In this document: positions 1 through 4,996 of the stretch, piece by piece
Position numbering within the stretch: position 1 is the first letter of the stretch
Layout of the letters: every line of letters starts with the position of its first letter
From: an uncultured Collinsella sp.
GTDB lineage: Bacteria; Actinomycetota; Coriobacteriia; Coriobacteriales; Coriobacteriaceae
Reading direction: 5' to 3'
Assembly (NCBI GenBank): GCA_900766165.1
Contig: CAAFUK010000089.1
Location: 1 to 7,525, forward strand
Length of the DNA: 7,525 nt
Position numbers and translations under genes: made by a program
The notes under the pieces: model-generated
Databases searched by the model: none
What the model was told of the DNA's origin: nothing
Seen by the model: only the letters and a program-made list of their open reading frames with translations

Positions 1-19
1 CACGACGCTCTTCCGATCT
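1..19 (+). other. Illumina adapter remnant at contig end
   Basis: The first 19 bases, CACGACGCTCTTCCGATCT, match the 3' end of the standard Illumina TruSeq read-1 adapter/primer. This is not genomic sequence. Biological sequence begins at about base 20. Any reading frame that starts inside or next to this segment is an artefact. Its presence implies that base 20 is the edge of a sequenced insert, so the contig stops there for technical reasons. Confidence 0.94.
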
Positions 20-90
20 TGTTTTTGCTGGTCAAACCGCAAAACAATCCCTATTTCACCGCAACTTATTGGTGGCCTTTTGGGTGGCAC

Positions 91-285
91 TCAGCGCCAC
101 GGATCGGCTTCGAACATCGGCTCGCGCTCGGGGCGTCGGTCGCTGTAGGGATCGTAGCCGTCATCGTCCTCGTTCTCGGCACGGATGTAGGGGTCGCGCG
201 GCTTGGGTGCCGGTTTCGGCGCGGGCTTTGGTGCGGCGGACGCTATCTCAGCCGCCGGTGCGTTCGTCTTGTTCTCGTCTTTCAT
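91..285 (-). CDS. small Pro/Lys-linker acidic protein, unknown function
   Basis: This encodes a 64-residue protein that I do not recognise. The start is the ATG at 283-285, because AAGGAG lies 8 nt upstream of it; two further in-frame ATGs (289-291 and 301-303) sit too close to that site or before it. Residues 1-17 are polar and Ala-rich. Residues 18-30 form a PKPAPKPAPKP-type linker. Residues 31-64 are acidic and aromatic, with DPYIRAENEDDD, a YDPYSD segment and a final DPWR. There is no signal peptide, membrane segment or Cys, so it is probably cytoplasmic and largely disordered. The conserved-looking tail after a flexible linker suggests a docking peptide, but that is inference. It lies downstream of clpB on the same strand but beyond the clpB terminator, and I see no clear promoter of its own. 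The ribosome site and strand agreement favour a real gene. Confidence 0.62.
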   Translation of the reverse strand: MKDENKTNAPAAEIASAAPKPAPKPAPKPRDPYIRAENEDDDGYDPYSDRRPEREPMFEADPWR

Positions 286-335
286 CTGCATAGCTCCTTG
301 CATCGCATCCGCTCAACATCATCGATTGTCGCACG

Positions 336-370
336 AAAAAGGGCGGCGGACCCGATTGGATCCACCGCCC
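336..370 (-). terminator. intrinsic terminator of clpB
   Basis: Read on the minus strand, this is a GGGCGGTGGA / TCCGCCGCCC stem of 10 bp with one U-G wobble and a 10-nt loop, followed directly by TTTTT. The wobble becomes an A-C mismatch on the plus strand, so the element is oriented for minus-strand transcription. It lies about 45 nt after the clpB stop codon and separates clpB from the small gene at 91-285. Confidence 0.85.
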
Positions 371-416
371 TTGGCGTTTAGAGACGACTGGCAGATTTTA
401 AGGCATTGCCCAAAAT

Positions 417-3044
417 CTACTCGGCGTCGGGAACCTCGTAGGTGGCCGCCGGCGTGTTATCGCACACGACGGTAAAGCCGCCGTCCTTGTCGACATCGAC
501 CGTCACCTGATCGCCCTCGCGCACCGTGCCGTCGATGATGGCCGCTGCGATGGCATCGACAACCTCACGCTGCACCAGACGCTTGAGCGGACGGGCACCA
601 AAGACCGGGTCCAAGCCGCCCACGGCGAGCAGCTGCTTGGCCGCCGGGGTGATGGCAAGCGTCATGCGTTCCTTGGCCAGACGCGCGCGGACGTCGGCGA
701 GCTGAATGTCGACGATCTTCTCGATCTGCGCCATGCCAAGCGGATGGAACACCACGATATCATCGATACGGTTGAGGAACTCGGGGCGGAAGGTCTGAGC
801 CATGGCCGCGTCGACCTGATGGCGCATCTCCTCCTCGTCCTTGCCGGAAAGCTCAGCGATAGCCTTGGAGCCCACGTTAGACGTCATGATGATGATCGTG
901 TTCTTGAAGGATACCTGGCGACCCTGACCGTCGGTCAGACGGCCGTCGTCAAGCACCTGCAGCAGCACGTTGAAGACATCCGGGTGAGCCTTCTCCATCT
1001 CGTCGAGCAAGATCACGGAATACGGACGACGGCGCACGGCCTCGGTGAGCTGGCCGCCCTCGTCGTATCCCACGTATCCCGGGGGCGCACCGATCAGACG
1101 CTGGACGCTGAACTTCTCCATGTACTCGGACATGTCGATACGCACGAGTGCGCGCTCGTCATCGAACAGGCACTCGGCTAGAGCCTTGGCGAGCTCGGTC
1201 TTACCCACGCCGGTGGGGCCCAGGAAGAAGAAGCTGCCAATGGGCTTGTCCGGATCGGAGAGGCCCGCACGGCTGCGGCGCACGGCTGCGGCGACGGCGG
1301 AGACGGCCTCGTCCTGGCCGATGACGCGCTTATGCAGCTCACCCTCCAAGCCCTTCAACTTGTCGAGCTCGCCCTGCATCATCTTGGACACGGGCACGCC
1401 GGTCCAGGCACTCACGACCTCGGCGATCTCATCGGAGGTCACCTGTTCGTTGAGGCCCTCGCCGTCCTGCTGCTTTTGTGCCTCGAGCGCAGCCTCGGAA
1501 TCCTGAATCTGTTGCTGCAGACCCGGGATCACGGAATAGCGCAGCTCGGACGCACGGCCCAGGTCGCCGTTACGCGTCGCGCGCTCCTCTTCGCTCTTGG
1601 CCTCGTCAAGCTGGCTCTTAAGCTCCTGCACGTGGTCAATGGCGTTCTTCTGGTTGAGCCAGCCGGCCTTTTGCACGTTGAGTTTTTCCTGGACCTCGGC
1701 AATCTCCTGGCGCAGGGCCTCCAGACGCTCCTTGGAGGCGTCATCGGTCTCTTTCATGAGCGCCTGTTCCTCGATCTGCAGCTGAGTGAGCTGACGCGTG
1801 GTGGCGTCGATCTCGACCGGCATGCTGTCGAGTTCCATGCGCAGGCGGCTTGCCGCCTCATCGACCAAATCGATGGCCTTGTCGGGCAGGAAGCGGTCGG
1901 CGATGTAGCGATCGGAGAGGTCGGCAGCTGCCACGAGCGCGCTATCGGTGATATGCACACCGTGGAAGATCTCGTATTTCTCCTTGAGGCCACGCAGGAT
2001 CGAGATGGTGTCCTCGACGGTAGGCTCGCTCACCATCACGGTCTGGAAACGACGCGCGAGCGCCGCATCCTTTTCGATGTACTTGCGGTATTCGTCGAGC
2101 GTGGTCGCGCCGATCGCGTGCAAGTCGCCACGGGCAAGCGCCGGCTTGAGAATGTTGCCGGCGTCCATGGAGCCCTCGGTGGCACCCGCGCCCACGATGG
2201 TGTGGAGCTCATCGATGAACAGGATGACCTTGCCCTCGGACTTTTGCACTTCCTTGAGCACGGCCTTCAAGCGGTCCTCGAACTCGCCGCGGTATTTGGC
2301 GCCGGCGACCAGCGCGCTCATATCGAGCTCGATAAGGTCGCGGTCGCGCAGGGTGCTCGGCACGTCGCCGGCCACGATACGCTGGGCGATGCCCTCGACG
2401 ATGGCCGTCTTGCCGACGCCCGGCTCACCGATGAGCACGGGGTTGTTCTTGGTGCGACGGGACAGGACCTGGATGGTGCGGCGAATCTCATCGGTACGGC
2501 CGATGACCGGGTCGAGCTTGCCGGCGCGGGCCAGATCGCAGATGTTGCGACCGTACTGCTCCAGTGCCTCAAACTGAGTCTTGTCCTCGGCAGACGTCAC
2601 GCGGTCATCGCCACGCAGCTCCTCGTAGACTTGCTCGATGCGCTCCTTGGTGACGCCGGCGTCGCGCAGTACGCGGCCCGCCTCGCCCTTGTCCTCGGCA
2701 AGCGCCATCAGCAGATGCTCAGTCACCACAAAGCTGTCGCCCATCTTGGTGGCCTTCTTCTCGGCCTTTTCGATGACGCGGACGAGCTCGTTGGACAGGC
2801 CCATCTGCTGACCCTCGCCCGAAACCTTGGGCGCATGGTCGATGGTATCTTGCGTGGAGCGTGAGAGCTGGGCCGGGTCGGCACCGATGCGCTCGATGAT
2901 CACGGAGATATTGCGCTCGCCGGCACCGAGCAGGGCAGACAGCAGATGAATCGGCTCCACCGCGCCGGCCTGCGCATCGGCAGCCGTGCTCATGGCGGTC
3001 TGCAGCGCCTCGCGCGACGTCATTGCTAGCTTATCGATTCTCAT
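417..3044 (-). CDS. clpB: ATP-dependent chaperone ClpB (Hsp100 disaggregase)
   Basis: ClpB is a cytosolic hexameric AAA+ disaggregase. With DnaK-DnaJ-GrpE it threads aggregated proteins through its central pore. The 875-residue length is full size for the family. In order: Clp N-domain (about 1-145); first AAA+ domain with Walker A GEPGVGKT (206-213), pore-loop Tyr251 in KYRGEFEDR, Walker B VILFIDE (273-279) and an arginine-finger pair in ALARRF (331-332); coiled-coil M-domain (about 405-530), which separates ClpB from ClpA; second AAA+ domain with Walker A GPTGVGKT (609-616), pore loop GAPPGYVGY (652-660), Walker B VILLDE (677-682) and sensor-2 GARPLKR (816-822). There is no ClpP-binding IGF-type loop insertion in the second domain that I can see. 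The ATG start has AGAGGTGA at 5-nt spacing. All key residues are present. It appears monocistronic, with its own promoter candidate and terminator. Confidence 0.98.
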   Translation of the reverse strand: MRIDKLAMTSREALQTAMSTAADAQAGAVEPIHLLSALLGAGERNISVIIERIGADPAQLSRSTQDTIDHAPKVSGEGQQMGLSNELVRVIEKAEKKATKMGDSFVVTEHLLMALAEDKGEAGRVLRDAGVTKERIEQVYEELRGDDRVTSAEDKTQFEALEQYGRNICDLARAGKLDPVIGRTDEIRRTIQVLSRRTKNNPVLIGEPGVGKTAIVEGIAQRIVAGDVPSTLRDRDLIELDMSALVAGAKYRGEFEDRLKAVLKEVQKSEGKVILFIDELHTIVGAGATEGSMDAGNILKPALARGDLHAIGATTLDEYRKYIEKDAALARRFQTVMVSEPTVEDTISILRGLKEKYEIFHGVHITDSALVAAADLSDRYIADRFLPDKAIDLVDEAASRLRMELDSMPVEIDATTRQLTQLQIEEQALMKETDDASKERLEALRQEIAEVQEKLNVQKAGWLNQKNAIDHVQELKSQLDEAKSEEERATRNGDLGRASELRYSVIPGLQQQIQDSEAALEAQKQQDGEGLNEQVTSDEIAEVVSAWTGVPVSKMMQGELDKLKGLEGELHKRVIGQDEAVSAVAAAVRRSRAGLSDPDKPIGSFFFLGPTGVGKTELAKALAECLFDDERALVRIDMSEYMEKFSVQRLIGAPPGYVGYDEGGQLTEAVRRRPYSVILLDEMEKAHPDVFNVLLQVLDDGRLTDGQGRQVSFKNTIIIMTSNVGSKAIAELSGKDEEEMRHQVDAAMAQTFRPEFLNRIDDIVVFHPLGMAQIEKIVDIQLADVRARLAKERMTLAITPAAKQLLAVGGLDPVFGARPLKRLVQREVVDAIAAAIIDGTVREGDQVTVDVDKDGGFTVVCDNTPAATYEVPDAE

Positions 3045-3065
3045 GGAATCACCTCTCTTGGGGTG

Positions 3066-3083
3066 GCCGCCCTACGGGGCGGC
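3066..3083 (-). promoter_or_regulatory. GC-rich hairpin in clpB 5' leader
   Basis: GCCGCCC and GGGCGGC are perfect 7-bp arms around a 4-nt loop, CGTA when read on the minus strand. The hairpin lies about 22 nt before the clpB start codon and just upstream of its ribosome site (3049-3056). It has no U-tract, so it is not an intrinsic terminator. The CACC directly after it could pair with the GGTG of the ribosome site, giving a second, weak helix. A role in transcript stability or heat-responsive translation is possible but unproven. Confidence 0.5.
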
Positions 3084-3146
3084 TTCACGTTGTTCGAGAA
3101 GTATTGTTGCCAGCTTTGCGCGATCTTATACACAAATCTAAGTCTC

Positions 3147-3175
3147 TATATATAAGATTTTCTGAGTGATTGAAA
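3147..3175 (-). promoter_or_regulatory. candidate clpB promoter
   Basis: On the minus strand TTTCAA (3170-3175) is followed after 17 nt by TATATA (3147-3152), a fair sigma-70-type arrangement in an unusually AT-rich patch. It would give a leader of roughly 95 nt. An AAATCT...AGATTT inverted pair (3134-3139 and 3155-3160) surrounds the -10 element and could be an operator. I found no CIRCE element (TTAGCACTC-N9-GAGTGCTAA) and no clear HAIR element (CTTGAGT-N7-ACTCAAG), the usual heat-shock operators in actinobacteria. Confidence 0.4.
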
Positions 3176-3220
3176 GATAGGGGTAAAGATGTCGGCCCGC
3201 CGCCGCACAGGTGCGCTACC

Positions 3221-3277
3221 GTCTCAATCTGTAACATCTATCGACCGTTTCTGGCTCCAGATGTTACAAATCGAGAC
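3221..3277. repeat. palindromic repeat, copy 1
   Basis: The left arm GTCTCAATCTGTAACATCT (3221-3239) and right arm AGATGTTACAAATCGAGAC (3259-3277) form a 19-bp inverted repeat around a 19-nt loop. The two non-complementary positions are A-C on the plus strand but G-U wobbles on the minus strand, so the minus-strand RNA would fold as one unbroken 19-bp helix. Confidence 0.85.
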
Positions 3278-3300
3278 GAATTGTTCAGCGGCACCCGTTT

Positions 3301-3357
3301 GTCTCAATCTGTAACATCTACTCGGCAAATAGAGCTCTATCTGTTACAAATCGAGAC
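3301..3357. repeat. palindromic repeat, copy 2
   Basis: The left arm (3301-3319) is identical to that of copy 1 and starts exactly 80 bp after it. The right arm (3342-3357) carries TGTTACAAATCGAGAC. The arms pair over 16 bp with the same two minus-strand wobbles. The loop is different from copy 1 and contains its own 10-bp perfect palindrome, TAGAGCTCTA (3330-3339). Confidence 0.85.
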
Positions 3358-3385
3358 GAACAGAAGACACCCGAATCGAAACCTA

Positions 3386-3432
3386 AATCTGTAACACCAG
3401 GCCCACTTTTAGCGGCCAAGGTGTTACAGATT
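3386..3432. repeat. palindromic repeat, copy 3
   Basis: AATCTGTAACACC (3386-3398) and GGTGTTACAGATT (3420-3432) are perfect 13-bp arms. The 21-nt loop contains a further GGCC/GGCC pairing (3400-3403 and 3414-3417). The segment from 3396 to 3420 is identical to 4725-4749 in copy 5. This copy is the left end of the duplicated block A. Confidence 0.85.
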
Positions 3433-3445
3433 AAGACAAATCGAG

Positions 3446-3482
3446 CCGCCACAAAGGCGCCTGTCCCCTTTGTGGCGGTTTT
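3446..3482 (+). terminator. plus-strand terminator-like hairpin (block A)
   Basis: CCGCCACAAAGG (3446-3457) and CCTTTGTGGCGG (3467-3478) form a perfect 12-bp stem with a 9-nt loop, followed by TTTT. No plus-strand gene lies just upstream, so it may be a repeat component rather than a dedicated terminator. Its stem-loop holds a GGGGACAGGC-type core on the minus strand. Confidence 0.6.
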
Positions 3483-3486
3483 CGAC

Positions 3487-3517
3487 AAAAAGAAGCCGCC
3501 CCGATAACAGAGGCGGC
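3487..3517 (-). terminator. minus-strand terminator-like hairpin (block A)
   Basis: On the minus strand GCCGCC and GGCGGC form a 6-bp stem with an 11-nt loop, followed by TTCTTTTT. It would stop transcription heading from the right towards clpB. It lies back to back with the plus-strand hairpin at 3446-3482. Confidence 0.6.
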
Positions 3518-3692
3518 ATCAAGCAAGTCCATTTCTTAGCGTCCCTCAAGACCCAACGAGAACGCAGCGATGGAATCGAGAACCGACAATAGCCCGTTCG
3601 CACAGATAGAGGCAGAGATTCAAGGTCAAAGTCCGGCTTAAACGGCTTAGCTATCGCACGTCACATTGTTCTCGTCGTCCCCCTATCGTATT

Positions 3693-3728
3693 TATAGTGC
3701 TTATAGTGAAAATAGTGAGTTTAGTGAG
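3693..3728 (+). repeat. four-copy 9-bp tandem repeat (TATAGTGAR)
   Basis: Four consecutive 9-mers read TATAGTGCT, TATAGTGAA, AATAGTGAG and TTTAGTGAG, starting at 3693, 3702, 3711 and 3720. The core TAGTG is invariant. The repeats are direct and AT-rich, about 200 bp before the start of the 3931 gene. They could be a regulator-binding array or a simple slippage product. Confidence 0.85.
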
Positions 3729-3918
3729 AAGAGTATCGCTCAAAACTCGTGGACTCAATTATTGACCTCACGCCCAGAATGAGTGGGGCAAATACTTCTA
3801 TTAGAGGTCAAATCGAAGCCCAATAGGGCCTTTTCGCCCCGTCATTTCGACCGATCGCTTTCTTTTGAATATTGTCGTAAGCTGGTATCACTTATCTTAA
3901 TGAATGCATACTGTTTGC

Positions 3919-3923
3919 GAGGT
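3919..3923 (+). promoter_or_regulatory. ribosome binding site deciding a GTG start
   Basis: GAGGT lies 7 nt before the GTG at 3931. The alternative in-frame ATG at 3904 has no ribosome site upstream (CACTTATCTTA precedes it), so the GTG start is preferred. Confidence 0.7.
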
Positions 3924-3930
3924 ACCCGCC

Positions 3931-4578
3931 GTGAAACGCTCCACCTATATCGGCCTGCTCGTCTTAGCGTTTGCAATTACCGCAGTCGGCGTGGGCATTA
4001 TCTATCTCGCATTTCTCCCTGCCTCGGCAACGCAGGCGGCGGTTGAAACCGTAAGCTACCCCATCGAAATCCTCACCGATATCATCAAACCCGATTCAAT
4101 CACCGTCGATTTCGACGGTACGCCCGCAGCGCTTGGGGTCAGTAACTATCCCCGAATCGAACTTGGAGCCACGCGCTATACCCAAGATGAGCAGCTTATC
4201 GGCAAGGCAACCAGTTTACTCAAAGGCAAGACGTTTAAGCGATGGTACGGCGCCGCAATATATCGAGCCAAGAATGGCCAAATGGTTGGCGGGTATTATT
4301 CGACCCTTGAGCTCGATGCGGCAAACGGGAGCAGATTGTGCAACGTCTCATACGACCCCGGCTACGTGGACAATGAAGGACCGGGGGTCTATATCTCGGA
4401 TGGCGACGTAATCTACGTCATGGAGGGCGACCAGACGGCAGTCGTCGATTTTATGGATCGGTGTACCGAAGATGCCTACGAACAAACTTGCGAGCCCGAT
4501 CCGCAGACAGCGCGCAACAGTGGCTCGTCACGCACTTGGCTATTTGACGATGAAATAACCTGGACCCCATCGAAATAA
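3931..4578 (+). CDS. membrane-anchored or secreted protein, unknown function
   Basis: This encodes 215 residues from a GTG start. I do not recognise the family. The N-terminus is MKRS followed by one long hydrophobic stretch (about 6-29) and then LPASATQAA. That is either a signal peptide with an AxA-type site near residues 31-36 or an uncleaved anchor, so the rest should face outside the membrane. The exported part (about 37-215) is rich in Asp, Tyr and Gly. Its Cys residues are at 137, 178 and 187, and the last two sit nine residues apart. A disulphide is possible. I see no catalytic motif. It is the only plus-strand gene here, stands alone, and is bracketed by direct repeat blocks A and B. 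Its codon use is visibly less GC-biased than that of clpB and ybhJ, which fits recent acquisition or weak expression. The reading frame and start are well supported; the function is unknown. Confidence 0.78.
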   Translation: MKRSTYIGLLVLAFAITAVGVGIIYLAFLPASATQAAVETVSYPIEILTDIIKPDSITVDFDGTPAALGVSNYPRIELGATRYTQDEQLIGKATSLLKGKTFKRWYGAAIYRAKNGQMVGGYYSTLELDAANGSRLCNVSYDPGYVDNEGPGVYISDGDVIYVMEGDQTAVVDFMDRCTEDAYEQTCEPDPQTARNSGSSRTWLFDDEITWTPSK

Positions 4579-4629
4579 GGTCCCGCCGGGCAGGCAACTT
4601 TGTGGTGGTTTCGGCTCCGATGTTCCACT

Positions 4630-4685
4630 GTCTCGATCTGTAACATCTAGCGGCCCTTTTCGATCCTAGATGTTACAGATTGAGA
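4630..4685. repeat. palindromic repeat, copy 4
   Basis: TCTCGATCTGTAACATCTAG (4631-4650) and CTAGATGTTACAGATTGAGA (4666-4685) are 20-bp arms with a 15-nt loop. The single non-Watson-Crick position is a G-U wobble on the plus strand, unlike copies 1 and 2, whose wobbles favour the minus strand. The copy begins about 50 nt after the stop codon of the gene at 3931-4578. A degenerate piece of the neighbouring element, CTTTGTGGTGGTTTCGG, precedes it at about 4600. Confidence 0.88.
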
Positions 4686-4709
4686 TGAAATGATCGGCGG
4701 CGATCGTTT

Positions 4710-4766
4710 GTCTCAATCTGTAACACCAGGCCCACTTTTAGCGGCCAAGATGTTACAAGTCGAGAC
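4710..4766. repeat. palindromic repeat, copy 5
   Basis: GTCTCAATCTGTAACA (4710-4725) and TGTTACAAGTCGAGAC (4751-4766) form 16-bp arms with three imperfect positions. It starts 80 bp after copy 4, the same spacing as between copies 1 and 2. Its loop is the same as that of copy 3. It overlaps the left end of direct block B. Confidence 0.83.
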
Positions 4767-4776
4767 AAACCGTGAA

Positions 4777-4813
4777 CCACCACAAAGGTGCCTGTCCCCT
4801 TTGTGGCGGTTTT
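4777..4813 (+). terminator. plus-strand terminator-like hairpin (block B)
   Basis: CCACCACAAAGG (4777-4788) pairs with CCTTTGTGGCGG (4798-4809), with one A-C mismatch on the plus strand, followed by TTTT. It is the first such hairpin with a T-run after the plus-strand gene ending at 4578, so it may terminate that transcript about 200 nt downstream. The mismatch becomes a G-U wobble on the minus strand. Confidence 0.58.
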
Positions 4814-4817
4814 CGAC

Positions 4818-4849
4818 AAAAAAGAAGCCGCCCCGATAACAGAGGCGGC
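4818..4849 (-). terminator. minus-strand terminator-like hairpin (block B)
   Basis: On the minus strand GCCGCC (4844-4849) and GGCGGC (4827-4832) form a 6-bp stem followed by TTCTTTTTT. It lies about 150 nt after the ybhJ stop codon and is the best intrinsic terminator candidate for that gene. Confidence 0.62.
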
Positions 4850-4906
4850 ATCAAACAAGTCTATTTATCAGCGTCCCTCAAGACCCAACGAGAACGCAAA
4901 AATGTA

Positions 4907-4982
4907 GCCCGGGGGCTTACCCTTTCCCGAACGCGACCCTCGCGAAGCGCGTGAGCGGGCGGGAAAGGGTAAGCCCTGGGCG
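4907..4982 (-). repeat. long hairpin immediately after ybhJ
   Basis: GGGCTTACCCTTTCCCG (4913-4929) and its exact reverse complement (4960-4976) form a perfect 17-bp stem. It extends outward through GCCC/GGGC pairing with a small bulge, to about 21 bp. Inside, ACGCG (4931-4935) pairs with CGCGT (4948-4952). It begins 14 nt after the ybhJ stop codon. A run of five T follows on the minus strand (4898-4902), but about 10 nt after the perfect stem, so termination would be weak. A role in 3'-end protection of the mRNA or as a REP-like element fits better. Confidence 0.8.
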
Positions 4983-4996
4983 GACAATTAAGTGCG

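Larger units (their letters stand above)
3386..3566 (+). repeat. direct repeat block A (partner at 4715-4898)
   Basis: This block of about 181 bp recurs in the same orientation at 4715-4898 with only scattered substitutions and small indels. It contains, in order, palindromic copy 3, a plus-strand terminator-like stem, a minus-strand terminator-like stem and a conserved tail, AGCGTCCCTCAAGACCCAAC and the bases after it. Similarity stops sharply after GAACGCA in both copies. The two blocks bracket the gene at 3931-4578, with a period of about 1,330 bp. Confidence 0.9.
3567..3930. other. intergenic stretch upstream of the 3931 gene, no gene seen
   Basis: I see no supported gene in these 364 bases. 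The stretch holds the 9-bp tandem array at 3693-3728 and the ribosome site at 3919-3923. Promoter signals for the plus-strand gene are weak: TTGTCG (3872-3877) with TATCTT (3893-3898) has a 15-nt spacer, and TTTTGA (3863-3868) with TATCAC (3886-3891) has a 17-nt spacer. Neither is convincing. Base composition is clearly more AT-rich than in the flanking clpB and ybhJ genes. Confidence 0.5.
4715..4898 (+). repeat. direct repeat block B (partner at 3386-3566)
   Basis: This is the second copy of the roughly 182-bp block, in the same orientation and order: palindrome, plus-strand stem, minus-strand stem, conserved tail ending GAACGCA. Its differences from block A are single substitutions and short indels, for example one extra A in the A-tract at 4818-4823. 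Some substitutions are in the palindrome's right arm. Confidence 0.9.

Noticed and set aside
19..381. Plus-strand frame of 120 codons at the left end
   Set aside because: It starts at the adapter junction, has no ribosome site and runs antisense to the better supported gene at 91-285 and through the clpB terminator.
1332..2864. Long plus-strand open frame (510 codons) opposite clpB
   Set aside because: It is a mirror frame in a GC-rich gene. The Leu/Val/Asp-rich repetitive translation shows no family motif, and the clpB frame has every expected motif.
3066..3083. Intrinsic terminator for plus-strand transcription
   Set aside because: There is no T-run after the stem in either direction, and no plus-strand gene ends nearby.
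3170..3394. Plus-strand frame of 74 codons across palindromic copies 1-2
   Set aside because: It consists almost entirely of repeat sequence, has no ribosome site, and its codons are dictated by the palindrome arms.
3221..3440. CRISPR array, suggested by repeated GTCTCAATCTGTAACATCT with regular 80-bp spacing
   Set aside because: Each repeat is half of a palindrome whose second half lies in the would-be spacer. Only two units are evenly spaced, and no cas gene is present.
3904..3930. Upstream ATG start for the gene at 3931-4578
   Set aside because: No ribosome site precedes it, and the added residues push the signal/anchor segment away from the N-terminus. The GTG at 3931 has GAGGT at 7 nt.
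4673..4954. Small frames on both strands across block B
   Set aside because: Their translations are repeat-derived, lack ribosome sites and overlap terminator-like hairpins.
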